From contig DJSB01000043.1 of assembly GCA_002437945.1 (NCBI GenBank), positions 1-14,315 of the forward strand: a stretch of DNA of 14,315 nt. The letters run 5' to 3'. Position numbers and translations under genes: made by a program. Below are positions 7,044 to 14,291 of this stretch, in pieces; the first letter of the stretch is position 1; each line of letters starts with the position of its first letter. This stretch comes from Christensenella sp. UBA6345 (GTDB taxonomy: Bacteria; Bacillota; Clostridia; Christensenellales; UBA1242). The notes under the pieces were generated by a model that saw only the letters and a program-made list of their open reading frames with translations, did no database searches and was not told the origin of the DNA.

Positions 7044-7706
7044 ATGATTAATATTGCTATTGATGGACCAGGTGGGTCTGGTAAAGGTGTAGTATCAGAT
7101 AGACTAGCAAAACTGCTTAATGTTTGTCATTTAGATACAGGTGCAATTTATAGAGCAATAGGACTATATTGTTATCAAAATAATATAGATCCAACTAGTG
7201 AGAAAGAAGTGGGAGAAGCACTAGATAAAATGAATATTACTATTGATTTTGTTAATGGTGAACAATATACAAACCTAAATGGTGTTTGTGTAAATTCGAT
7301 GATAAGAACTTCAACCATATCGGATTATTCTTCTAGAAGTTCCGCTTTAAAAATTGTTAGAGATAAAGTAAAACATCTTCAACAAGATTTTGCTAAAAAT
7401 AACAATGTAATTATGGAAGGAAGAGATATTACTACCGAAATTCTTCCTAATGCTAAATATAAATTTTTCCTTACTGCATCTCCAGAAGTCAGAGCACATA
7501 GAAGATTAAAAGATTTATTGGCTAAAGGCGAAAATATTACTTTTGAAGAAGTATTAAAAAATATCAATGAAAGAGATTATCGAGATTCTCATAGAGAATT
7601 TGGTAAATTGCAACTTGCTAAAGATGCTATTTTAATTAATTCTGATAATTATACAATTGATGAAGTTGTTGCAATTATGTATAGCAAAATAAACGAAAGA
7701 GTTTAA
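7044..7706 (+). CDS. cmk: Cytidylate kinase
   Basis: Transfers phosphate from ATP to CMP or dCMP, recycling pyrimidine nucleotides released in RNA turnover and phospholipid synthesis. It has 220 residues, typical length. The P-loop GPGGSGKG is at 8-15, DTGAIYR at 31-37, MEGRDITTEILP forms the central NMP-binding and catalytic region, and RDYRDSHREFGKLQLAKDA near the C-terminus corresponds to the conserved lid and CMP-contact segment. The ribosome binding site AAGGAG lies within the last codons of rluB. plsC follows ten bases after the stop; cmk-plsC is a common pair in Clostridia, plausibly linking CMP release from lipid synthesis to its recycling. Confidence 0.96.
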   Translation: MINIAIDGPGGSGKGVVSDRLAKLLNVCHLDTGAIYRAIGLYCYQNNIDPTSEKEVGEALDKMNITIDFVNGEQYTNLNGVCVNSMIRTSTISDYSSRSSALKIVRDKVKHLQQDFAKNNNVIMEGRDITTEILPNAKYKFFLTASPEVRAHRRLKDLLAKGENITFEEVLKNINERDYRDSHREFGKLQLAKDAILINSDNYTIDEVVAIMYSKINERV

Positions 7707-7716
7707 GGAGTAAACA

Positions 7717-8394
7717 ATGTTATTTTATCTACTTTGGTTTCTATTTTATATTCCACTTTGTATTGTTTACCCATGTCGAGTTATTGGTAAAAAGAATCTT
7801 CCTAAAAAGGGAAGAGTAATATTTAGTGCTAATCACCAGACACTTAATGATCCTATTATTGTTGCATTGAAATTAGGCGGTAGACGTAGGTTTCATTTTA
7901 TGGCGAAATCACCATTGTTTGACAATAAACTTAAAGGCGCTTTTTTGAAAAAAATGGGTGCATATCCTGTTCATTGTTGTTCTAGTGATGTAACTGCAGT
8001 TAAGACTACTTTGAAATTGTTAAGAGAAGAAAAGGCTGTTTGTATTTTCCCAGAAGGTGCGAGATTGGTTACTAGTGAAGCCAACGAACTTAAACATGGT
8101 GTTGCTATGTTCTCATTACGAACTAAAACTCCAATTGTACCCGCATTTTTTGTTAAAAAAACTATGGCTTTTGTTCCAAATAAATTAATTATCGGTAAGC
8201 CTATTGAATTGTATAATATGGAGCAATTTAAAGATAAACGAATTGATAAAGAATTATTAGATGAAGCAAGTAAAATTATCAAGAAAGGCATTATGGATAT
8301 TCGTAACAATTATCAAAAAGAACAACAAGAAAAAAGACTAAAAAAGTTAAAGAAAAAATACAATAAACTAGTAAAAAATACAGAAGAAGAATAA
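7717..8394 (+). CDS. plsC: 1-acyl-sn-glycerol-3-phosphate acyltransferase
   Basis: Acylates lysophosphatidic acid to phosphatidic acid at the inner membrane face, the precursor of all phospholipids. It has 225 residues. One N-terminal membrane segment (about 1-19) is followed by the acyltransferase motif NHQTLNDP, with catalytic His40 and Asp45, and the glycerol-phosphate motif FPEGAR (111-116; the family usually has FPEGTR). A very basic, Lys/Glu-rich tail (about 195-225) may form a helix on the membrane surface. AAGGAG overlaps the cmk stop codon. A terminator directly follows, so it ends the rluB-cmk-plsC operon. The acyl donor (acyl-ACP or acyl-CoA) cannot be read from the sequence. Confidence 0.93.
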   Translation: MLFYLLWFLFYIPLCIVYPCRVIGKKNLPKKGRVIFSANHQTLNDPIIVALKLGGRRRFHFMAKSPLFDNKLKGAFLKKMGAYPVHCCSSDVTAVKTTLKLLREEKAVCIFPEGARLVTSEANELKHGVAMFSLRTKTPIVPAFFVKKTMAFVPNKLIIGKPIELYNMEQFKDKRIDKELLDEASKIIKKGIMDIRNNYQKEQQEKRLKKLKKKYNKLVKNTEEE

Positions 8395-8400
8395 TAAAAT

Positions 8401-8437
8401 GACTCAGTAAATAGTAAAAAATATACTGGGTCTTTTT
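8401..8437 (+). terminator. Rho-independent terminator after plsC
   Basis: GACTCAGTA (8401-8409) pairs with TACTGGGTC (8424-8432) with one G-T pair, 14-base A-rich loop, then five T. The loop is long, so it is weaker than the other terminators here. Confidence 0.75.
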
Positions 8438-8489
8438 ACGTAAATATAATTGTGTATGTGATTTTTATATAAATACCATTAAATTTGTG

Positions 8490-8532
8490 TTAATATATTG
8501 TTGCATAAGGCAGATAATAATTTTTAAAATTA
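8490..8532 (+). promoter_or_regulatory. Promoter region of the LtaS-like gene, two overlapping readings
   Basis: A sigma-A reading is TTAATA (8490-8495), 17 bases, GATAAT (8513-8518). A forespore-type reading is GCATA (8503-8507), 15 bases, TTTAAAATTA (8523-8532), which lacks the GG of the sigma-F -10 element. Both are weak in AT-rich DNA, and I cannot choose between them. Confidence 0.3.
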
Positions 8533-8557
8533 AACATAAACTAATTCAGGTGAATCA

Positions 8558-10531
8558 ATGAATGAGAATAAAAAACTAATAATTAATATGATTACATATC
8601 CCATTGTTTTTATTATAACATCACTAATTATTGAAATGGGGACTTTTTTATCATTAGGATTTAATATTGTACCGCAGTATTTTTTGTTGGATATTTTTAT
8701 TATCCTTGTTTTTGCGTCAATTATTTTTGTTACGTCTAATAAAATAGCACAATTTGTATTAACTATTGTTTTTTTAATAATTCAATCCATGATAAGTTAT
8801 GTTAATATTACATTGTATTCCATTTATGGTGATTTATTTAGTTTTGATTTGATTGTGTTGGGTGCAGAAGCATTTTCAGTATTTGATCCTTCTTTTATTA
8901 AGTGGAGATTTATTCTATTTTTGTTATTTGTACTCGGTGCTGCCATTACATACATGTCGTTTAAATTGAAGGATAAAATCAAATATAGATTTAAGTCCTT
9001 TACAGCAGTTATTGTGCTTTTGATATTTATTGTGTCTCAAGGGATTTCTATTGGGGGATATTTTATTCAAAAAAGTTGTTTAAAACAAAATAATTCAAGT
9101 TTGTATTCTCAATATTTTGAAAATGATTTAACTATGTATAATAGACAATTTATTAAATCTGAATCTTTGAAAAAATTTGGCACATATCCATATTATATTA
9201 AAAATTTATTAAATATGGCATTTGGTGCTGACAATTATAAACAATACGATAAAATTAAAGAATATGTAAGTAATAATGTCTATCAAACAAATTCTGACAC
9301 GGGACTACTTAAGGACGATAATGTTATTATTATAATGTGCGAAAGTCTTGAATGGTATGCTATTAATCCAGTTTTAACTCCTAATTTATATCAATTATTT
9401 AATAATGGCTATAGTTTTGATAATTATTATAGTAAAAGTAAGACTAATTACTCTGAAATGGACGTTATATTGGGTAGTGTTCCTACAGATAATGCTTTTA
9501 CTAATAGTTGGCATAATTCTTCTTCTAGTTTGTTGGGTAATGATTTATGTTTTACATTGCCTAACAAATTTAAAGACAATGGTTATGAAAGTATTAAATA
9601 TTTTCATGATAATACTGGGGATTTTTATGCTAGAAACACAACACATACTACATTTGGATTTGATGATATAGTGACTTTAGAAGATATGGATATCGCTAAT
9701 AAAGCCGATGGTCTAATAGGTCATAGTTCTTCTTATACTAGAGACTCTGATATGTTTGAAAGTTGTAAAGAAATCATGGCACCAGCAAATAAAAAGTTTT
9801 TTAGTTTTGTTACTACGATTACTTCACATGGACCATATAAAGAGAGTAATAAATTAAATGCAGAATATGAAACTCTTAATAATGGTAAATTAAATGAGTA
9901 TATAGATTGGCTCGAAAATAACACAAATTATACATATCCTAAAGATAAAAAATTTCAAAGATATTTATTCAATTATTTGGCTACTACTATGGATTTAGAT
10001 AAAGGTATTGGCATATTAATAGATTATTTGAAAGGTAAGGGAATATATGAAAATACAACGTTGGTTGTTTATGGCGACCATAATGCTTATTATCATGACC
10101 TTGCATATAAAATGCGTAATGTAGATAAAAGTGATTATAAGGTGTCAGAGTTATATAGAGTACCTGCCGTAATATGCTCTACAAAACTTGGCAAATACAA
10201 TTTGAAGGCTTTTAGTTGTCCATACAATCTAGCACCTACAATTTTAGATTTAACAGGTATTAAGTATAATAATCAGTTGTATATGGGGTATTCTGTATTT
10301 AATGAAAACTTTATCGATACAATATTTGTATCACAAATAGGTGGTATATTTGGAGATAAAATATATTCTGACAATGTGACTCAAATATCTGCAAGTGAAA
10401 CATTGACCAATGAAGAGATAGAAAAATTTAAAAAGAATGCAACTATTTTTTACGATAAACAATTTAATATGAATTTGGTATATAATTCTAATATATTTAA
10501 AAAATTTCCAGAATTAAAAAATTTTGTTTAA
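8558..10531 (+). CDS. LTA synthase family membrane protein (sulfatase fold)
   Basis: A polytopic enzyme of the lipoteichoic acid synthase type, which transfers glycerol-phosphate from phosphatidylglycerol to a growing polymer outside the membrane. It has 657 residues, close to the usual size. About five transmembrane helices lie at roughly 10-30, 38-58, 63-85, 116-134 and 148-168; an extracellular sulfatase domain starts near 253. Metal and catalytic positions are present: Glu262 in MCESLEW, the nucleophile candidate Thr296 in KSKTNYSE, His424 in TITSHGPY, and Asp507-His508 in YGDHNAY. The start follows AGGTGA. A PHP phosphoesterase gene lies 40 bases downstream and is probably cotranscribed. 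True LTA synthesis is not proven: relatives include LTA primases and other phosphoglycerol transferases. Confidence 0.88.
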   Translation: MNENKKLIINMITYPIVFIITSLIIEMGTFLSLGFNIVPQYFLLDIFIILVFASIIFVTSNKIAQFVLTIVFLIIQSMISYVNITLYSIYGDLFSFDLIVLGAEAFSVFDPSFIKWRFILFLLFVLGAAITYMSFKLKDKIKYRFKSFTAVIVLLIFIVSQGISIGGYFIQKSCLKQNNSSLYSQYFENDLTMYNRQFIKSESLKKFGTYPYYIKNLLNMAFGADNYKQYDKIKEYVSNNVYQTNSDTGLLKDDNVIIIMCESLEWYAINPVLTPNLYQLFNNGYSFDNYYSKSKTNYSEMDVILGSVPTDNAFTNSWHNSSSSLLGNDLCFTLPNKFKDNGYESIKYFHDNTGDFYARNTTHTTFGFDDIVTLEDMDIANKADGLIGHSSSYTRDSDMFESCKEIMAPANKKFFSFVTTITSHGPYKESNKLNAEYETLNNGKLNEYIDWLENNTNYTYPKDKKFQRYLFNYLATTMDLDKGIGILIDYLKGKGIYENTTLVVYGDHNAYYHDLAYKMRNVDKSDYKVSELYRVPAVICSTKLGKYNLKAFSCPYNLAPTILDLTGIKYNNQLYMGYSVFNENFIDTIFVSQIGGIFGDKIYSDNVTQISASETLTNEEIEKFKKNATIFYDKQFNMNLVYNSNIFKKFPELKNFV

Positions 10532-10571
10532 AAGAAAAATATAATTTATTTATGATTACAAAGGATTTAAT

Positions 10572-11399
10572 ATGAAGGATTTACATATACACACAAAGTA
10601 TTCTGACGGCGAATACAACGAATTTGACATTATTAAAAAAGTGAAGAATGCAGGAGTTACGGAGTTTGCTATTTGTGACCATGACACTATAGAAGGTAGC
10701 GAAAAAGTAAGTCAATTGTTAAATAATGACTCTAGTATTATATTTCATTCTGGTGTAGAGTTAACAAGTCGAGTTAATGGCTATGATAATGGCATTAATG
10801 TACATATGCTTGCTAGGGATTTTGATTATGATGAGCCAGGCATGAATCAATTAATATCAAAAATTTCTAATTTAAGAAAACAAAAGATTGATAGAATGGT
10901 AAAATTTATTTATGAAAAGTATCATGTACAACTTGGTAAAAAAGAAGTTGATAATGTCGTTAAAAGTACTAATTCAGTAGGTAAACCACATATGTATAAA
11001 TTACTATGTAATCATGGTAATTATGATAGACGTGAATACTATAGAATAATGGACGAATTAAATTCTGATGATTTAAGATTAGATGCGATAAATGTAATTA
11101 ACACTGTGCATAAAGGTAAGGGGAATATTACGTTGGCACACCCTATTGAAATAATGGGAGAATATAATTATAATTATGAGCAAATTGATAAATTAGTAGC
11201 ATATTTAAAAAGTTATGGATTAGATGGTTTAGAAACACGACATTCAAGCCAAACCGAAGAAGATTATCAACAGTTTAGTAAAATTGCTAAAAAGTATGGT
11301 TTGATTGAGACATGTGGAAGTGATTATCATGGAGAAAATGTTAAACCTGATGTGCGTATAGGTGTTTGCGAAAAGACAATCAATACTATGACAAAATAA
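10572..11399 (+). CDS. PHP domain metal-dependent phosphoesterase (RNase AM/TrpH-like)
   Basis: A 275-residue stand-alone PHP protein. The metal-binding set is complete: HIH (His5, His7) with Asp12 in SDG, His37 in CDHDT, Glu63 in GVELTSR, His78, His190 in LAHP, and Asp251-His253 in GSDYHG. An insert between about 85 and 185, containing GKPHMYK, matches the YciV/TrpH layout, whose characterised members hydrolyse 3',5'-nucleoside bisphosphates or trim RNA 5' ends. AAAGGA precedes the ATG. It follows the LtaS-like gene closely and ends in a terminator. It could equally be a histidinol-phosphatase-like enzyme, but no histidine genes are nearby and the motifs fit TrpH better. The substrate is unproven. 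Confidence 0.85.
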   Translation: MKDLHIHTKYSDGEYNEFDIIKKVKNAGVTEFAICDHDTIEGSEKVSQLLNNDSSIIFHSGVELTSRVNGYDNGINVHMLARDFDYDEPGMNQLISKISNLRKQKIDRMVKFIYEKYHVQLGKKEVDNVVKSTNSVGKPHMYKLLCNHGNYDRREYYRIMDELNSDDLRLDAINVINTVHKGKGNITLAHPIEIMGEYNYNYEQIDKLVAYLKSYGLDGLETRHSSQTEEDYQQFSKIAKKYGLIETCGSDYHGENVKPDVRIGVCEKTINTMTK

Positions 11400-11423
11400 T
11401 ACTTAATTATTATGAATTATAAT

Positions 11424-11455
11424 AAAAAAGAGACCTAGCATCAGGTCTCTTTTTT
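11424..11455. terminator. Bidirectional terminator between the PHP gene and the tRNA cluster
   Basis: Perfect stem AGAGACCT (11429-11436) with AGGTCTCT (11443-11450), loop AGCATC, with A5 at 11424-11428 and T5 at 11451-11455. Read on the plus strand it ends the PHP transcript; read on the minus strand it has its own T run and lies downstream of the tRNA-Tyr gene, so it can serve both converging units. Confidence 0.9.
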
Positions 11456-11585
11456 ATGTGGAATATATATATTAACGATAAAATAGTGTAATTGGAAATG
11501 TTAGTTAAATAACTATTAAATAATAAATGAATAGGAGAGAAGATATAAAAAAATACTTGAATGAATCAAGCATTAATTTTATTAG

Positions 11586-11670
11586 TGGTGGGCAAGGATG
11601 GATTCGAACCACCGAAGTCAGAGACAACAGATTTACAGTCTGCTCCATTTGGCCACTCTGGAACTTGCCC
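11586..11670 (-). tRNA. tRNA-Tyr (anticodon GTA)
   Basis: Last gene of the minus-strand tRNA cluster. Acceptor GGGCAAG/CTTGCCC, discriminator A, encoded CCA at 11586-11588. The anticodon GTA corresponds to plus-strand 11634-11636. A long variable arm makes it class II, as expected for bacterial tRNA-Tyr. The total length is 85 bases. Confidence 0.96.
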
Positions 11671-11681
11671 AAAACTAAAAA

Positions 11682-11757
11682 TGGAGCTGGTGATAGGAAT
11701 CGAACCTACAACCTGCTGATTACAAATCAGCTGCTCTGCCAGTTGAGCTACACCAGC
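11682..11757 (-). tRNA. tRNA-Thr (anticodon TGT)
   Basis: Acceptor GCTGGTG/CACCAGC, discriminator T, encoded CCA. The anticodon TGT (plus-strand 11722-11724) sits in a CTGAT/ATCAG stem; the TTCGATT T-loop is present. The total length is 76 bases. Confidence 0.97.
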
Positions 11758-11772
11758 GTATAGTTTATATTA

Positions 11773-11848
<76 letters not shown>

Positions 11849-11904
11849 ACATAATAATTAATAATATTACAGGTTAGGGAAGTTATTTCTTTAACCTATA
11901 ATAA

Positions 11905-11981
11905 TGGCGACCCGGAAGAGATTTGAACTCTCGACCTCTAGCGTGACAGGCTAGCGTTCTAACCAACTGAACTACCGGGCC
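11905..11981 (-). tRNA. tRNA-Asp (anticodon GTC)
   Basis: Acceptor GGCCCGG/CCGGGTC with one G-T pair, discriminator G as expected for Asp, encoded CCA. The anticodon GTC is at plus-strand 11945-11947. The total length is 77 bases. A 56-base spacer separates it from tRNA-Phe. Confidence 0.97.
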
Positions 11982-12015
11982 ATATACATATTATAAATAA
12001 TTTAAAGAAATAAAT

Positions 12016-12092
12016 TGGTGGGCCTTCAGGGACTCGAACCCCGGACCAACCGGTTATGAGCCGGTCGCTCTAACCAACTGAGCTAAAGGCCC
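12016..12092 (-). tRNA. tRNA with anticodon CAT, probably elongator tRNA-Met
   Basis: Acceptor GGGCCTT/AAGGCCC, discriminator A, encoded CCA. The anticodon CAT is at plus-strand 12056-12058 in an ACCGG/CCGGT stem. Base 1 pairs normally with base 72, so it is not an initiator. A tRNA-Ile in which the C is modified to lysidine has the same gene anticodon and is the alternative; the sequence alone does not exclude it. Confidence 0.9.
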
Positions 12093-12114
12093 AATCTGCA
12101 ATACAATTAATTAA

Positions 12115-12192
12115 TGGTCGGGGTGGAGAGATTCGAACTCCCGATTTCATGGTCCCAAACCACGCGCCATAACCAAACTAGACCACACCCCG
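12115..12192 (-). tRNA. tRNA-Pro (anticodon TGG)
   Basis: First gene of the tRNA transcript. Acceptor CGGGGTG/CACCCCG, discriminator A, encoded CCA. The anticodon TGG is at plus-strand 12155-12157 in the loop TTTGGGA. The D-stem is short and includes a G-T pair. The total length is 78 bases. Confidence 0.96.
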
Positions 12193-12222
12193 TTAATCAT
12201 TATCTTAATTGCTGACAGTAAA

Positions 12223-12251
12223 ATTCTACTATAACCACATTCATTTGTCAA
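12223..12251 (-). promoter_or_regulatory. Strong sigma-A promoter of the tRNA cluster
   Basis: On the minus strand, TTGACA (12246-12251), exactly 17 bases, TAGAAT (12223-12228). The start would fall near 12216, about 24 bases before tRNA-Pro. The consensus -35 box fits a stable-RNA operon. No other comparable promoter is seen between the tRNA genes, so all six are likely one transcript. Confidence 0.85.
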
Positions 12252-12540
12252 TAAAAATAATTAAAAAAATTATTTATTTTTTATATATTTTTTTATGCGT
12301 GTTTTTTTAATAATATTTGTCTAATTATATTATTAGTATACTAAATATTATATTGTTATTTAATTAAAAATTATATTTATCGTATGATTATTAGTATTGA
12401 TATAATCCTATTATAAATATTATGAATAAGACGACAATATATAATGTATAAAAGTGTAAATTAAGACTTTATTCTACAAACATATTTAATTTATTTGTGA
12501 CAATTTTTGATAGAATTATTAATAATTAAAGGAGAAAAAT
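12252..12540. other. AT-rich divergent intergenic region upstream of spoIIAA
   Basis: Between the tRNA promoter and the spoIIAA start I see no ORF or RNA gene. The DNA is almost entirely A and T. A weak hairpin, AAATAATT/AATTATTT, lies at 12255-12275. The spoIIA promoter should be here; B. subtilis uses sigma-H. The only hint is AGAATTA at 12512-12518, a GAAT-type -10 element with no convincing AGGA-type -35. The ribosome binding site AAAGGAG is at 12528-12534. Confidence 0.5.
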
Positions 12541-12849
12541 ATGAATATAAAAAGTAGAGTATACAATAATACCATATATATTATGATGATTGGTGAATTA
12601 GATGAATATTCGGCAACATATACCCGAAATACTTTAGACCAGTTATTTGATTCTAGTGTGTTTAATCAGGTAATCATTGATTTATCCGAGTTGGAATTTA
12701 TGGATAGTACCGGAATCGGAGTTTTAATAGGTAGATATAAACGATTAAAGAATAATAATATACCTATATATATTTGCAATCCAAATAATCATATAGAAAA
12801 GATATTTAAGATGACAGGGCTATATGAGATTATGCCCAAAATAAGTTAA
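12541..12849 (+). CDS. spoIIAA: Anti-sigma F factor antagonist
   Basis: STAS-domain protein that, when unphosphorylated, binds SpoIIAB and frees sigma-F in the forespore; SpoIIE dephosphorylates it. It has 102 residues, slightly shorter than the 117 of B. subtilis. The phosphorylation site is Ser56 in FMDSTGIGVLIGRYK (53-67), the family signature. AAAGGAG stands six bases before the ATG. It is the first gene of the spoIIAA-spoIIAB-sigF operon; no dacF precedes it, unlike B. subtilis. The next gene's ribosome binding site overlaps its stop codon. Confidence 0.96.
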   Translation: MNIKSRVYNNTIYIMMIGELDEYSATYTRNTLDQLFDSSVFNQVIIDLSELEFMDSTGIGVLIGRYKRLKNNNIPIYICNPNNHIEKIFKMTGLYEIMPKIS

Positions 12850-12859
12850 GGAGTTAATT

Positions 12860-13306
12860 ATGGCATATAAGAATGAATTAAAATTACAAATTTTAAGTTT
12901 AAGTGAAAATGAAAGTTTTGCTAGGAGTTGCGTCGCTTCTTTTTGTTTGCCACTTAATCCATCTATTGAAACAATTACAGACATTAAAACTGCAGTAAGC
13001 GAAGCAGTGACTAATTGTGTTGTTCACGCATATCCATCAAAACCGGGAATAATAGATATAGAAGTTAAACTTAATGATCAAGAAATTTACATATCTATTA
13101 AAGATTCAGGTGTAGGTATATTAGATGTAAATAAAGCAAAAGAACCATTCTTTACTTCAAAACCTAACAGTGAAAGAAGTGGTATGGGATTTACAGTTAT
13201 GGAAAGTTTTATGGATAACGTAATTGTCAATTCAAAAGTTAATCAAGGTACTGAAGTTATATTAATTAAAAAATTGGAGGAAGAAAATATTGCTATAGGG
13301 GGTTAA
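12860..13306 (+). CDS. spoIIAB: Anti-sigma F factor, serine kinase
   Basis: GHKL-fold protein that binds and silences sigma-F and phosphorylates SpoIIAA with ATP. It has 148 residues, typical. The early segment SENESFARSCVASF contains Arg22, matching the partner-contact Arg of the family. The N-box is SEAVTNCVVHAY with Glu48 and Asn52, the ATP-binding DSGVG lies at 82-86, and the lid and second Gly motif ERSGMGFTVMESF at about 105-117. AAGGAG (12848-12853) overlaps the spoIIAA stop, and sigF starts one base after its own stop codon, so the three proteins are likely made in coupled amounts. Confidence 0.97.
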   Translation: MAYKNELKLQILSLSENESFARSCVASFCLPLNPSIETITDIKTAVSEAVTNCVVHAYPSKPGIIDIEVKLNDQEIYISIKDSGVGILDVNKAKEPFFTSKPNSERSGMGFTVMESFMDNVIVNSKVNQGTEVILIKKLEEENIAIGG

Positions 13307-13307
13307 T

Positions 13308-14042
13308 ATGCTTGATTTTGCAGAGACAATAGAATTAATAGAAAAAGCACAAAAAGATGACACAACTGCAAAAGAAAAATTAATTAATGAAAATTCACCA
13401 TTAATTAAGAGCATAGTTAAACGATATAAGAATAAAGGTGTAGAATATGAAGATTTATATCAAATAGGTAGTATGGGGTTCTTAAAGGCAATACAGAATT
13501 TTAATAAAGACTTTAATGTAAAGTTTTCGACTTATGCTGTACCTATGATAGCGGGTGAAATTAAAAGATATTTAAGAGATAATGGATTTATAAAAGTTTC
13601 TAGAAGTGTAAAACAATTAAGTGTGCAGATTAATAAGTTTATTGAAGACTATATAGCAGTTAATTATAAATCTCCCGAAGTTAATGTAATTGCAGAGCAT
13701 TTTAATATTACACCACAAGAAACAGTATATGCTATGGAAAGTGGACTACAACCATTGTCATTATATTCGCAAGTAGGTGGAGAAGGTGAAGACAAGACCC
13801 AGATGCTTATAGAAAAGATACCAGATGATAAACCAATTGATAAACAGATGGATTATTTTTTATTATTTAATACGCTAAAAACATTATCTAGTAGAGACAG
13901 AAAAATAATTATATTAAGATATTTTAGAGACAAAACACAAAGAGAAATTGCAGATATTTTGGGAGTTAGTCAAGTTCAAGTGAGCAGATTAGAAAATAAA
14001 ATACTTAATGAAATTAAGGGGAAAATGTCTGACGTTAATTAA
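13308..14042 (+). CDS. sigF: RNA polymerase sporulation sigma factor SigF
   Basis: The first forespore-specific sigma factor. It has 244 residues. Region 2 runs from about 29 to 93 and includes YEDLYQIGSMGFLKAI and FSTYAVPMIAGEIKRYLRD; region 3 lies at about 98-155; region 4 at about 180-240 contains the helix-turn-helix REIADILGVSQVQVSRLE (212-229). AGGGGG at 13297-13302 is its ribosome binding site, inside the end of spoIIAB. Placement after spoIIAB identifies it as sigma-F; the N-terminal GVNTSKLP-like segment of sigma-G is absent. A terminator follows, so no spoVA genes are cotranscribed. Confidence 0.96.
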   Translation: MLDFAETIELIEKAQKDDTTAKEKLINENSPLIKSIVKRYKNKGVEYEDLYQIGSMGFLKAIQNFNKDFNVKFSTYAVPMIAGEIKRYLRDNGFIKVSRSVKQLSVQINKFIEDYIAVNYKSPEVNVIAEHFNITPQETVYAMESGLQPLSLYSQVGGEGEDKTQMLIEKIPDDKPIDKQMDYFLLFNTLKTLSSRDRKIIILRYFRDKTQREIADILGVSQVQVSRLENKILNEIKGKMSDVN

Positions 14043-14103
14043 GTATTATGCAAACTACAAAAAAGTACGTAAATAACGTACTTTTTTGCTTTTGCATAAT
14101 ACT
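14042..14103. repeat. Mini inverted-repeat element, copy 2
   Basis: Perfect 13-bp inverted termini: AGTATTATGCAAA (14042-14054) and TTTGCATAATACT (14091-14103), enclosing 36 bases that hold the sigF terminator. The left arm starts on the last base of the sigF stop codon. Compare 4958-5020, which has the same terminal word, nearly the same spacing and the same position after a stop codon. Confidence 0.65.
14059..14087. terminator. Rho-independent terminator after sigF
   Basis: Perfect stem AAGTACGT (14063-14070) with ACGTACTT (14076-14083), loop AAATA, flanked by A and T runs that extend the pairing to 14059 and 14087. The symmetry allows use in both directions. It sits inside the 13-bp inverted repeat described separately. 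Confidence 0.9.
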
Positions 14104-14123
14104 ATATAATTTACATTCAAGGA

Positions 14124-14163
14124 AGTTTATGCAAGCGACACGCAGTGGCATTTAACATAAACT
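14124..14163. other. Hairpin beside the right end repeat
   Basis: AGTTTATG (14124-14131) pairs perfectly with CATAAACT (14156-14163). The 24-base loop contains a further small GCG/CGC pair. GC content is higher than in the surrounding spacer. It may be part of the same repeat family as the adjacent branched structure; there is no ORF. Confidence 0.45.
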
Positions 14164-14175
14164 GACGCCGAATCA

Positions 14176-14262
14176 AAACTATGTATCCATTGTGAAGCAA
14201 TGGTTGTTGCGATTAGCAACTTGTGTCGTAAACAAAGTGAGCAACACAACATCACATAGTTT
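14176..14262. other. Potential three-armed (cloverleaf-like) fold in the right end repeat
   Basis: A closing stem AAACTATGT (14176-14184) with ACATAGTTT (14254-14262) encloses three hairpins in a row: CCATTG/CAATGG (14187-14203), GTTGC/GCAAC (14206-14220) and TTGTGT/ACACAA (14221-14249). It is not a tRNA: there is no anticodon arm, T-loop or CCA in register. The 3' part is shared with the left end repeat; the arms are not well preserved there. Confidence 0.5.
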
Positions 14263-14291
14263 ATATTATCGGAAGTTAGACGAAAGCAGTG
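14229..14291. repeat. Right copy of the inverted end repeat, with a dif-like core
   Basis: Bases 14259-14291 are the exact reverse complement of 1-33, with weaker matching to about 14229. Read on the minus strand, 14276 down to 14249 matches the B. subtilis dif site, as I recall it, at about 21 of 28 positions, with the XerC-like ACTTCC end best kept. Past 14291 the sequence continues with a short CGAAA/TTTCG pairing (14281-14285/14303-14307) and shows no gene. Confidence 0.8.

Noticed and set aside
9405..9671. Plus-strand open frame of 88 codons within the LtaS-like gene
   Set aside because: It is a frame shadow inside the catalytic domain. The main frame carries all active-site residues without interruption.
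11527..11763. Open frame of 78 codons across the tRNA-Tyr and tRNA-Thr genes
   Set aside because: It is the antisense translation of tRNA genes, a known source of false proteins; the two tRNAs on the minus strand explain the sequence fully.
14176..14262. A tRNA gene in the cloverleaf-like fold
   Set aside because: There is no T-loop consensus, no 7-base acceptor stem with CCA and no 5-bp anticodon arm in register; arm lengths and spacing are wrong.
14275..14281. GTTAGAC in the right end repeat (and GTCTAAC at 11-17) as an integron attC core site
   Set aside because: The seven bases match the GTTRRRY core, but no properly placed RYYYAAC partner with the attC arm arrangement is seen at either end and there is no integrase gene. 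The dif-like reading explains more bases.
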